DNA of 64,000 nt from COE1 sp910588595. GTDB taxonomy: Bacteria; Bacillota; Clostridia; Lachnospirales; Lachnospiraceae. The stretch's first letter is position 1. Each line of letters begins with the position of its first letter. The notes under the pieces were generated by a model. That model saw only the letters and a list, made by a program, of their open reading frames with translations, had not been told where the DNA came from and made no database searches. The DNA lies in the NCBI GenBank assembly GCA_948957135.1, contig CARDBT010000012.1:20157-84156 (forward strand). Reading direction: 5' to 3'. Below, in pieces: positions 43,217-51,282 of the stretch. Made by a program: the position numbers and the translations under genes.

Positions 43217-43799
43217 TCGCGTCCATCAGTTCGTCATATGTCTCATATGCCGCAAGCTCCGGGTTATCTGCCTTGATCTTGTCTGTGCTCTTGAATAGAA
43301 AGCCCGCTTTGCCCGCTTTGATCATGCCAAGATCATTGTAACTGTCACCGCTGGCGATCGTCTCATATCCGATCGACTGCAGCGCTCTGACAGTCGTGAG
43401 CTTGGACTGCTCGCAGCGCATCCTGAACCCTGTGATCTCACCACTTGGCGCAACCTCGAGCGAATTGCAGAAGATCGTCGGCCAGCCAAGTTTTTTCATC
43501 AGCGGCGTCGCAAACTCTGAAAAGGTGTCGCTGATGATAATGACCTGTGTGATGGAGCGGAGTTCATCGAGAAATTCCTTTGCACCTGGTATCGGATCGA
43601 TCTTTGCGATCGTCTCCTGGATTTCCTTCAAGCCAAGTCCATGTTCCTTGAGGATCCCCAGTCTCCATGTCATCAATTTATCATAATCCGGCTCGTCACG
43701 CGTCGTCCTCTTCAGTTCGGGAATGCCGCTCGCATCAGCAAACGCGATCCAAATCTCGGGAACCAATACGCCTTCCAAATCCAAACATGTTATGTACAT
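43197..43799 (-). CDS. thrH: Phosphoserine phosphatase / homoserine phosphotransferase
   Basis: This is a 200-aa HAD-superfamily enzyme. The nucleophile Asp is in CLDLEGVLVPE (residue 7), motif II is VIIISDTFSEF near 90, and motif IV is ASGDSYNDLGMI near 148. LDLEGVLVPEIW rather than the usual DxDGT is characteristic of ThrH, which dephosphorylates phosphoserine and can move phosphate to homoserine. It may help serine or threonine synthesis. It is convergent with, and overlaps, the ABC-F gene. Confidence 0.92.
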   Translation of the reverse strand: MYITCLDLEGVLVPEIWIAFADASGIPELKRTTRDEPDYDKLMTWRLGILKEHGLGLKEIQETIAKIDPIPGAKEFLDELRSITQVIIISDTFSEFATPLMKKLGWPTIFCNSLEVAPSGEITGFRMRCEQSKLTTVRALQSIGYETIASGDSYNDLGMIKAGKAGFLFKSTDKIKADNPELAAYETYDELMDAIKRAMV

Positions 43800-43909
43800 C
43801 TCAATACCCAGTCCTTTCTGTAACTTTTAAAAGTGATAAACCACGATACCGATTATAGCACATATTGATTCCTGTATAAAGAAGATTTTTTATTTTCCGA
43901 AACTGTTCC

Positions 43910-45217
43910 CTATCCTTCTGTCACCTGTACATCACCGCTTGTCGTCTTGACCACGATACTGTTGGCTCCACTGCTGTCCCCATGCGTTCCATGAGCGCTA
44001 TTTCCTTTCTTGGAAAAGCTCAGTTCATCGTCAAAAAAGGTCTCAATATCACCGCTTGAAGTATCTGCCTTGAATTCAAACATGTTATCCGGTGAAAGCT
44101 GGATTTTCGCCGTTCCGCTGCTGCTGCCCACACTGAGGGTTCCGGCAAGTTTTCCGAGTTTTAGATTGATGTCACCGCTGGTCGTACTGATACTGCCGCT
44201 CCCCTCCTGCGCCTTGATCCAGACTTCGCCGCTGGTCGTATGCGTCTCCCACGATCCCGCTACACCTTCCATCCGAATGTCCCCCGAAATCGTATTGACT
44301 GTCCTGTCCCCGTCCCCCGCGAGGATCTTGATGCTGCCGCTCGATGATTCCGCCTTGACAATTCCGTCGATGCACTGTACTGTGATATCGCCGCTGGTCG
44401 TCCCAAGCTGAGTGTTTCCCTGCACTGTGTCTGACTTAATATTCCCGCTGATGCTTTTGATCTTTGTCGTACCTGTCAGCTGCTTCACCGTGATATCACC
44501 GCTGCTGCTCCCAATATCCAACTCACCTGTCAACTCACCGATATTGATATCACCGCTGATCGTCGCGATATCGATCGCTCCCGTGAGACCACTGACATCC
44601 GTACTGACAGCGCTTACTTTGACATCTCCACTGCTGCATCCCAGAGACACAGTCTGTGCTGTAATATCGGGAATCATTATATTTCCACTGATTGTTTCCG
44701 CCTGAAATCCGCTCTCAAGCACAATATCCATCTCGGACCGGATATCACCGCTGGCTGTGGAAAGCAACAGCTGTCCCTTGTAGGATGCCGGCAGTCCGAT
44801 CTCCGTGTAACCATATACGGACCGAATCCCAAATCTTCCGATCTGCAGTTGAAATTTTTTCCCCTCTCTCTTTTTTCCCCGTATCTCTATTCCACTGCCT
44901 GCCACTGTCACCGTAGAGAGCTCATCCTCTTCCAGATCAAGTTCGTTGTATTCCCTTATCGTGAGAATGTCCTCCTCACTTTCATAGATACGGATGTCAT
45001 TGTTATTCATGTCATACTGTAGCGAAATATGGTCGATCCCGTCAAGCGGGATCTCCTTTTCCATCACCAGCTGCGGGCTTCCATGGCTTGCGTAACCTCC
45101 GCCGTTATATCCGCCCACATAGATGCTATGTCCCGCTATGCCATATACGAGGATCCCGCACAGACCCACAGTCAGTATGCACAAAATCACAAGTGTTGTG
45201 ATTTTCATCTTTTTCAT
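43910..45217 (-). CDS. DUF4097 beta-helix repeat membrane protein
   Basis: This is a 435-aa protein. An N-terminal transmembrane helix (about 8-26, TLVILCILTVGLCGILVYG) is followed by an extracellular region made of repeats of about 20 residues such as VKTTSGDVQV, IATISGDINIGEL and SSSGDITVKQL. The SGD(I/V) strand repeat is the DUF4097 parallel beta-helix. The protein is likely surface-exposed. It is the last gene of a padR / permease-prefix / DUF4097 operon, a common set in Firmicutes thought to relate to envelope stress. Confidence 0.93.
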   Translation of the reverse strand: MKKMKITTLVILCILTVGLCGILVYGIAGHSIYVGGYNGGGYASHGSPQLVMEKEIPLDGIDHISLQYDMNNNDIRIYESEEDILTIREYNELDLEEDELSTVTVAGSGIEIRGKKREGKKFQLQIGRFGIRSVYGYTEIGLPASYKGQLLLSTASGDIRSEMDIVLESGFQAETISGNIMIPDITAQTVSLGCSSGDVKVSAVSTDVSGLTGAIDIATISGDINIGELTGELDIGSSSGDITVKQLTGTTKIKSISGNIKSDTVQGNTQLGTTSGDITVQCIDGIVKAESSSGSIKILAGDGDRTVNTISGDIRMEGVAGSWETHTTSGEVWIKAQEGSGSISTTSGDINLKLGKLAGTLSVGSSSGTAKIQLSPDNMFEFKADTSSGDIETFFDDELSFSKKGNSAHGTHGDSSGANSIVVKTTSGDVQVTEG

Positions 45218-45233
45218 ACAGACGCTCCTCCTT

Positions 45234-45926
45234 CTATAAGTGCTTTTCTTCCGCCCTCAGCTCAAACACCAGCTGCACGATCTTCTGGACGCACGCCGCG
45301 ATCAGAAAAATGATCCATGTGACATTCCATGCAAATGTCACTATGCTGATCGTAAAATAGAGCAGGAATGTAATCGTCCATATCAGGGAATGGATCGTCT
45401 TGAGCGCTGCCTTCTCCTTGTTGTCATGATATCTTACTTCCTTGATCTGATCGACCATATCCTGATCATTCTTTTTGATATATCCAGGATACATATTTGC
45501 TGCATAGACGAGCATGACTGTCGGCGGAATGCAGATCACGATCGCCATCACAAAACCAATAGCCATCATTATGTCCTCATCGCCTAGGTATTCACTGAGC
45601 ATTCCAAAAAAGAGAAATACCGCCCCCGCAAAGATATACATCCCCACCGCACATGCTGTCATCATCGCTTTCTTCTTCCGATCCTTCTCCGACAGTGCAA
45701 ACAGATTTTTCTCCTCCACTTCCGGGAACAGCTCTGTCACATCACCGATGGAGTTGATCACGTTCTGATACGCGTCCTTCTCAGAGTAACCATCTGCCAC
45801 CATATCATTGTATTTGTCAATGGCGCTCTGGGTCATCTCCTGCTTTAAGTCCAGCGCCATCCTTGTCTTAGGTGCATCGGCAAAAATTGTGCTGAAATAC
45901 TGTCTGATCTTCTCATCCATATTCAC
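45234..45926 (-). CDS. Permease prefix domain 1 membrane protein
   Basis: This is a 230-aa protein. Residues 1-70 form a soluble helical prefix (DEKIRQYFSTIFADAPKTRM, then ATDGYSEKDAYQNVINSIGDV in slightly varied form), typical of permease prefix domain 1 and DUF1700-like proteins. Four membrane helices follow. It lies 42 bases after padR and 16 bases before the DUF4097 gene, clearly an operon. Such membrane proteins are often co-regulated with PadR repressors; the biochemical role is unknown. Confidence 0.88.
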   Translation of the reverse strand: MNMDEKIRQYFSTIFADAPKTRMALDLKQEMTQSAIDKYNDMVADGYSEKDAYQNVINSIGDVTELFPEVEEKNLFALSEKDRKKKAMMTACAVGMYIFAGAVFLFFGMLSEYLGDEDIMMAIGFVMAIVICIPPTVMLVYAANMYPGYIKKNDQDMVDQIKEVRYHDNKEKAALKTIHSLIWTITFLLYFTISIVTFAWNVTWIIFLIAACVQKIVQLVFELRAEEKHL

Positions 45927-45968
45927 TTATCCTCCTCATAATATTGCAGTTTCTAATTTCAGATCTTA

Positions 45969-46292
45969 TCATTTTAATAACTTATCGATGATCTCCTTCG
46001 CCTCATGCCACTCCTGCTTATAGCCCTGATATGCTTTCCTGCCATCATCTGTGATGGCATAATACCGACGTCTGGCGCCGACTGTCTCATCCCCCCAGTA
46101 GGTCGTGATACAGCCTGCCTGCTCAAGCCTTCGGAATGCCGAGTACAGTGTTGCTTCCTTCAGTTCATAGGCATTGTTGGTCTTTTTCATGATATCCTTG
46201 TTGATTTGATAACCATAACTATCCTGCTCGATCAGATTGGAAAGAATGATCGCCTCAGTATGCCCCCTGAGAATGTCTGATGTGATTGACAT
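45969..46292 (-). CDS. PadR family transcriptional regulator
   Basis: This is a 107-aa protein with GGGAGGAG before the ATG. The winged HTH matches PadR: LRGHTEAIILSNLIEQDSYGYQI, then LKEATLYSAFRRLEQAGCITTYW and the wing GARRRYYAITDDGRKAY. It is the first gene of the operon and probably represses it in response to an unknown envelope or drug signal. Confidence 0.95.
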   Translation of the reverse strand: MSITSDILRGHTEAIILSNLIEQDSYGYQINKDIMKKTNNAYELKEATLYSAFRRLEQAGCITTYWGDETVGARRRYYAITDDGRKAYQGYKQEWHEAKEIIDKLLK

Positions 46293-46496
46293 ATGACTCC
46301 TCCCTTCTTTTCTTAATACATTGAACTGTTAAAAATCCATACTTCTGCTCACGATCACTTCTGCCAGAAAATATTACTTGTAGATTGCTTCTTCAAAATA
46401 TGGATCTTGTTTAAATTTTCTTGATATATACTATACAACAATATACCTCATCTGTCAAGGTATATTATCATAGTAAAGTATTTCGTTATACAAAAA

Positions 46497-46617
46497 CACA
46501 TAGTTCCTCTGCATGGGGCTGTGCAATCGAGTAGGGGAACGACCTTCTCCACTACTCGCGCGCCGAGCACCCGTCAGCTTTTGCTGACATTCTTCCTCTG
46601 GGTGCCCGTGCGCATAA
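46497..46617 (-). repeat. Two-hairpin structured repeat, copy A
   Basis: It contains CATAGTTCCTCTGCATGGGG (46499-46518), hairpin 1 (CGAGTAG 46528-46534 with CTACTCG 46552-46558) and hairpin 2 (GCACCC 46567-46572 with GGGTGC 46600-46605, with inner GTCAGC/GCTGAC), ending GTGCGCATAA. On the minus strand it begins immediately after the terminator of the FAD gene. Related copies lie at 51084-51187 and 55741-55827. Confidence 0.7.
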
Positions 46618-46621
46618 AAAA

Positions 46622-46647
46622 AGTGTATAGATCTTATTCTATACACT
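46622..46647 (-). terminator. Terminator of the FAD-dependent dehydrogenase gene
   Basis: A perfect 10-bp stem AGTGTATAGA/TCTATACACT with a 6-base loop is followed by a T run on the minus strand. Confidence 0.8.
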
Positions 46648-46695
46648 AAAAATCATATATTTTTTATTCAGTGTGATCCTGCCAGAAAGCAATCT

Positions 46696-48066
46696 TCAAA
46701 CACGATCCAATATCTGCCTCGCCACATACACGCCGCTCGCCGATGCGTGTGACAGGGAATGTGTCACGCCGCTCCCGTCACCGATCACATAAAGCCCCTT
46801 GTATCTGGTCTCCAGATTCTCGTCAATATCAACCTCCATATTGTAGAACTTGACTTCCACGCCGTATAGCAGCGTGTCATCGTTTGCCGTTCCAGGTGCG
46901 ATCTTGTCCAGGGCATAGATCATCTCGATGATGCCATCGAGAATCCGCTTCGGCAGCACAAGGCTCAGATCGCCGGGCGTCGCAGCAAGTGTCGGTGTGA
47001 CAAGCCCCTCCTCGATACGCTTTGTGTTGCTGCGCCTGCCGCGCACAAGGTCGCCAAAACGCTGTACGATCACCCCTCCGCCCAGCATGTTTGAGAGTCT
47101 TGCGATGCTCTCGCCATATCCGTTGCTGTCCTTGAACGGATCAGAAAAATGTTTTGCGACCAGAAGTGCAAAATTCGTGTTTTCCGTCTGTTTGTCCGCG
47201 CCCTCATAGCTGTGTCCGTTGACCGTGACGATGCCGTTTGTATTCTCATTCACCACGATCCCTTTTGGGTTCATACAGAAAGTCCGCACCCTGTCCTCAA
47301 ACTTCTCAGTCCTATATACGATCTTACTCTCGTAGAGCTCATCTGTGAGATGCGAGAAGATCACTGCCGGAAGTTCTACGCGCACCCCGATGTCCACACG
47401 GTTTGACTTCGTGGGAATCGCAAGTTTGGAACAGATGCTTTCCATCCACTTGCTCCCGCTCCTTCCGACAGAAATGACACACTTGTCACATTCATAGCTT
47501 GTATTCTCACAGAACACACGATACCCGCCGTCGATCACCTCGACATTTGTGACCGGTGAATCAAAGAAAAAGTCAACCTTGTCCTTCATCTCTGCATAAA
47601 GGTTTTCCAGTACAATATAGTTGATATCCGTTCCCAGATGACGCACGGAGGCGTCAAGGAGATTCAGCTTATTCTGCAGGCAGAGCTTTTTCAGATGCGT
47701 TCCCGCTGTCGAGTACATCTTTGTACCTTCCCCGCCATACTTCATATTGATCTCGTCCACATACTCCATCAGCTCGATCGCCTTTGCTTTGCCGATATGC
47801 TCATACAGCGTCCCGCCAAAATCATTTGTAATATTGTACTTTCCGTCTGAGAATGCACCTGCACCGCCAAAACCGCTCATGATCGAGCAACTCTGGCATT
47901 TGATACAGCTCTTTACCTTGTCACCGTCAATCGGACAGCGTCTCCTGTCAAGAGCGTGCCCAGACTCGAAGACCGCAATCTTCAGATCACCCTTTTGGTG
48001 AATCATCTCATACGCCGAGAAGATCCCTCCCGGACCTGCCCCTATTATAATCACATCATAAAACAT
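46696..48066 (-). CDS. FAD-dependent dehydrogenase (COG2509-type)
   Basis: This is a 456-aa protein with the N-terminal dinucleotide motif VIIIGAGPGGIFSAYEMI (residues 5-22). A Cys-rich stretch near 43-62 (RRRCPIDGDKVKSCIKCQSC) is followed by GFGGAGAFSDGKYN, typical of the COG2509 group. The C-terminal GLYVIGDGSGVTHSLSHASASG binds the FAD. Such proteins are predicted oxidoreductases of unknown substrate. The gene is monocistronic and ends at a clear terminator. Confidence 0.9.
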   Translation of the reverse strand: MFYDVIIIGAGPGGIFSAYEMIHQKGDLKIAVFESGHALDRRRCPIDGDKVKSCIKCQSCSIMSGFGGAGAFSDGKYNITNDFGGTLYEHIGKAKAIELMEYVDEINMKYGGEGTKMYSTAGTHLKKLCLQNKLNLLDASVRHLGTDINYIVLENLYAEMKDKVDFFFDSPVTNVEVIDGGYRVFCENTSYECDKCVISVGRSGSKWMESICSKLAIPTKSNRVDIGVRVELPAVIFSHLTDELYESKIVYRTEKFEDRVRTFCMNPKGIVVNENTNGIVTVNGHSYEGADKQTENTNFALLVAKHFSDPFKDSNGYGESIARLSNMLGGGVIVQRFGDLVRGRRSNTKRIEEGLVTPTLAATPGDLSLVLPKRILDGIIEMIYALDKIAPGTANDDTLLYGVEVKFYNMEVDIDENLETRYKGLYVIGDGSGVTHSLSHASASGVYVARQILDRV

Positions 48067-48192
48067 ACTTTACCCTCACTTTCCAGCACTCTTTCCCCAG
48101 CAGTCCAGTATCCACCGCATGCCCTTTCTTTCTGCCAGCCCTATATGATCTCATTCTAACACATTCAGGGGGAACTTGTCATGCAGAAATCT

Positions 48193-48227
48193 AAAGAGAG
48201 CCGCCCAAATTTCGGACGACTCTCTTT
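48193..48227 (-). terminator. Terminator of flagellin gene 48279
   Basis: AAAGAGAG-CCGCC pairs with GGACGACTCTCTTT using G-U pairs, about 50 bases beyond the flagellin stop codon. Confidence 0.65.
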
Positions 48228-48278
48228 GTAAGTATATTAAGTTGGTTAGAGTGAATACGAAACCTATTGCACGCTCTA

Positions 48279-49946
48279 TTACTGCAGGAGTGAGAGTACA
48301 CCCTGGTTTGCCTGATTTGCCTGTGCAAGGATCGACTGACCTGCCTGCATGAGCACCTGGTTGTTGGAGAACTTCACCATCTCCTCCGCCATGTCTGTAT
48401 CGCGGATCGCTGACTCTGCAGCTGTGGTGTTCTCTACTACGTTGTCCAGGTTCGAGATCGTGTGCTCTAAACGGTTCTGCACTGCACCGAGGATAGAACG
48501 CTGTGTCGATACGATCTTCAATGCCTCGCCCACTACGTCGATCGCCTCTCTCGCGTTGTCACCGGTCTCATCCACGATACCGATCGATGTGCTCTTCAAC
48601 TTGTTTACGCCAAGTCCTGCCGCCGACATTGTGTCGATCGTCGCGGAGATCCTGTTGGTGAGGTCAGAGTCCGAACCTGCGTGCACGTTGAATGTCAACG
48701 GAGCTACCACTTTCTCGCTCAGGTTGCTGATGAAGCCACCGAAGTACAGGAAAGCCGGCGTTGTAGCATCCGCAAGCATCTTCTGCTCTGTAATCTTCTT
48801 CGTCGCATCCTTATCCGCATACAGACCTCCCTTGTAGTCGCCGTTCTCATTGAAGTATTTGTACAGCCCCATGCCTGATACTTCCTTGCCGTCCTTATCA
48901 TAGAGTTTATTTTCAGAAACTGCACCGATGAGATCCTTGGGTTCTAATTTGTCTGCACTTGTTCCCGGATGACCTAATGTAGTGTCTGCAACTGCTGTCG
49001 CCTTATCATTGGCATTGTAAAGCAGTCTGTACTGCTCTTTCATCGTATACTTACCCTTCTTGCCTGCAATCTCTTCCACGTACGCTGACAAGTCTTCCCC
49101 TGCCTTCACATGAATGACATTCTTTGTCTTTACATCATAAATGTATGCATCTTTATTATCCTTGCTCACAAGATTCTTTGTACCTGTCTGAACCTCAAGC
49201 GCATTCGGATCCAGTTTTGTATTCTTAAAGATCGCATAGTCCGCACTGAGTTCCAATGCCGTGATCGAAGAACTCGCGCCTACTTTTGTGCCGTCGTCGC
49301 AGTATTTTGTGAAGTCAGATCCCTTTGTCACAACGTCTGCCGACATCGGATTGTTCACGGTGGAAGCGCTGATGCTCGCCGCATTGACAACATACACATT
49401 GTCCGTGCCATTGTAGTTTACTTTAACCTTTGCGCCTGAACTGTTCACAACCTTGGACTGTCCTGTCTGGTCGATCTCGTCGCCCTTGATATAGTTGAAT
49501 GTATGCACCAGATTTTCCGGCTGTGTATTGTCACCCTTCAACAGATAGGTCTCGTTGAACTTAGTCGTCTCTGAGATTCTGTCCATCTCTGTCACGAGCT
49601 GGTCGATCTCATCCTGGATATACTTGCGGTCTGTAATGGAGTTCGTACCGTTTGCTGCCTGTACGCAGAGCTCGTTCATTCTCTGGAGCATATCCTGCAC
49701 TTCTGCAAGCGCGCCCTCTGCTGTCTGCACTGCCGAGATGCCGTCCTCCGCGTTGCGGGAACCCTGTGTCAGACCACGGATCTGCTTTCTCATCTTCTCT
49801 GAGATCGCGAGTCCTGCCGCGTCATCTGCCGCCCTGTTTACGCGATAGCCGCTTGAAAGTTTTTCTGTCGAACGCGCTGACGCATTCGTATTGATGTTCA
49901 ACATTCTGTTCGCGTTCATAGCTTTAAGATTGTGCTGTACTACCAT
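48279..49946 (-). CDS. fliC: Flagellin
   Basis: From the ATG at 49946 (GGAGGAG upstream) the protein is 555 aa. The D0/D1 N-terminus (MVVQHNLKAMNANRMLN, LSSGYRVNRAADDAAGLAIS, LQRMNELCVQAANGTN) covers about residues 1-150. The variable central domain runs to about 420. The C-terminal D1/D0 ends in AQANQANQGVLSLLQ. It polymerises into the filament outside the cell after export by the flagellar type III system. A sigma-D promoter lies at 50093-50119. The TLR5-contact region contains a Cys (NELCVQ) where most flagellins have Ala. Confidence 0.96.
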   Translation of the reverse strand: MVVQHNLKAMNANRMLNINTNASARSTEKLSSGYRVNRAADDAAGLAISEKMRKQIRGLTQGSRNAEDGISAVQTAEGALAEVQDMLQRMNELCVQAANGTNSITDRKYIQDEIDQLVTEMDRISETTKFNETYLLKGDNTQPENLVHTFNYIKGDEIDQTGQSKVVNSSGAKVKVNYNGTDNVYVVNAASISASTVNNPMSADVVTKGSDFTKYCDDGTKVGASSSITALELSADYAIFKNTKLDPNALEVQTGTKNLVSKDNKDAYIYDVKTKNVIHVKAGEDLSAYVEEIAGKKGKYTMKEQYRLLYNANDKATAVADTTLGHPGTSADKLEPKDLIGAVSENKLYDKDGKEVSGMGLYKYFNENGDYKGGLYADKDATKKITEQKMLADATTPAFLYFGGFISNLSEKVVAPLTFNVHAGSDSDLTNRISATIDTMSAAGLGVNKLKSTSIGIVDETGDNAREAIDVVGEALKIVSTQRSILGAVQNRLEHTISNLDNVVENTTAAESAIRDTDMAEEMVKFSNNQVLMQAGQSILAQANQANQGVLSLLQ

Positions 49947-50092
49947 AATTTCTCCTCCTTTAGCAGCCCAGGACATCCCTTTCACCAAGCAACTTTCCCA
50001 TTATTTATTTCTTTATTATACTTTGATCATTCCCCTTGAATCGATCAGTTTCATTATCGTTAATATATTCTGTAACTCCGTTTACAGTATAT

Positions 50093-50119
50093 ATATCGGC
50101 CCTATTTTCTGAAAATTTA
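50093..50119 (-). promoter_or_regulatory. Sigma-D (sigma-28) promoter of flagellin gene
   Basis: On the minus strand TAAA and GCCGATAT are separated by exactly 15 bases, nearly identical to the sigma-28 consensus TAAA-N15-GCCGATAA. The transcript would have a leader of about 140 bases. Confidence 0.88.
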
Positions 50120-50410
50120 GACTATTATGTAAAATTTTCTAAATTTTCTCGTTTTTGTCGCACAACTGCGGCATTATCCCCTTTTTTGGGATTGTCACAC
50201 ATCCCACCAGCCGAATATGTTCTGTGTGATGGTTTACTATAGTATAGTTATCGGCAAACCATTATGTAAATATTAGATATTTTTGCAAAAATATACACAA
50301 TTCAGACAATTTTTCTTTATCATACGCCTCTCTGTTCCGCAGCCACCTATTGCAGATCGCTTTCTATAGTGAAGTTGTCTGTATGTTAGAGCGTGTGCCA
50401 CCAACGCACA

Positions 50411-50441
50411 AAAAAACCGACGCTCAATGCGTCGGTTTTTT
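50411..50441 (-). terminator. Terminator of mini-flagellin gene
   Basis: A perfect 13-bp stem (AAAAAACCGACGC with its complement) and a tail of T lie about 14 bases after the stop codon. Confidence 0.88.
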
Positions 50442-50454
50442 ATACGAACCATTA

Positions 50455-50793
50455 TTATCCCAACAGTTTTGTAACTGCGTCTGTCGACTGGTTTGCCTGT
50501 GCGAGCACGGAATCACCAGACTGCTCTAAGATACGGCGGTTTGCCTCGCGGATCATCTCCTCCGCCCTCGCCACGTCCTCAACCGCGCTGGATGCCGCGT
50601 TGATGTTCTCGAGTGCCTCCGCGGATTCGTTTGCCCTTGATTTGATCTGGAGCGATGCCGCATCGGAAGACGGCTCTGAAACCTTCTGTCCTGTCGCGAG
50701 CCTGTTCTCTCTTGCCATCATTGCGCTTGCCTTCGCCGCGTACGCTTCGTTTGCGATCTTGCTGTCATAGGTGAAACTACTCTTGATATCCAT
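50455..50793 (-). CDS. Mini-flagellin, D0/D1-like protein without a central domain
   Basis: This is a 112-aa protein with GGAGG 7 bases before the ATG, its own promoter and its own terminator. The first half (RENRLATGQKVSEPSSDAAS) mirrors the flagellin motif LSSGYRVNRAADDAAG. The end (ARAEEMIREANRRILEQSGD, then VLAQANQSTDAVTKLLG) mirrors the flagellin C-terminus ending VLSLLG. Between them only a short helix remains. A degenerated gene is unlikely, given the intact expression signals and frame. It may be a filament-associated, junction or regulatory protein, or an assembly modulator. No family was recognised with certainty. Confidence 0.85.
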   Translation of the reverse strand: MDIKSSFTYDSKIANEAYAAKASAMMARENRLATGQKVSEPSSDAASLQIKSRANESAEALENINAASSAVEDVARAEEMIREANRRILEQSGDSVLAQANQSTDAVTKLLG

Positions 50794-50839
50794 ACTAATA
50801 CCTCCTTGTGAAAAACAATTAGTCCTTTACATTAATTCC

Positions 50840-50861
50840 GGTGATATAATATTATGTCACC
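50840..50861 (-). promoter_or_regulatory. Palindrome in the mini-flagellin leader
   Basis: GGTGA-TATAATATTATG-TCACC forms a hairpin in the 5' leader between promoter and start codon. Its role is unknown. Confidence 0.4.
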
Positions 50862-50875
50862 CTCTTAATGATTCT

Positions 50876-50904
50876 ATTGTAACCGAATTGTCAGACTATG
50901 TCAA
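50876..50904 (-). promoter_or_regulatory. Sigma-A promoter of mini-flagellin gene
   Basis: On the minus strand TTGACA and TACAAT are separated by 17 bases, a near-perfect vegetative promoter. This differs from the sigma-D promoters of the full flagellins, so the mini-flagellin is likely made under different control. Confidence 0.82.
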
Positions 50905-51083
50905 CTAATTATTTCAAATTTTATGTAAATTTATATAGTTTTATTGCAATTCACCCCTTTGCCCGTGATCTGACAAGCTTTTGTGTGTATTAAATATGAA
51001 TTGTGACAAATTTAGCGCACAATTTCGCTGCCTGCTGGCGTGACTGCCCGGCAGTGAACAGAACACTGCGCGCCGCATAGCGG

Positions 51084-51187
51084 CATAGTTCCTCTGCTCG
51101 GGGCTGCATCAATCGAGCCGGAAAGTCTTTTCCTGCTTGCCGCGCCCCGTGCGCCGCATGGCGGCATAGTTCCTCTGCTCGGGGCTG
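51084..51187 (-). repeat. Two-hairpin structured repeat, copy B (with duplicated motif)
   Basis: CATAGTTCCTCTGCTCGGGG occurs twice, beginning at 51084 and 51165. Between the copies are CAATCGAGC-CGGAAA with TTTCC-TGCTTG (hairpin 1-like) and GCCGC-at-GGCGGC. It follows the flagellinolysin terminator on the minus strand and matches copies A and C in order. Confidence 0.6.
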
Positions 51188-51200
51188 CGCATGACGAAAA

Positions 51201-51229
51201 CAGGACAGCCCACCATGTGCGCTGTCCTG
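51201..51229 (-). terminator. Terminator of flagellinolysin-type gene
   Basis: CAGGACAGC pairs perfectly with GCTGTCCTG, and TTTTCG follows on the minus strand. It lies about 55 bases beyond the stop at 51283. Confidence 0.75.
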
Positions 51230-51282
51230 CTTTTGTCTCTGACATATTATCTATCCTGTAAACGACTACAGATCCACAATTC

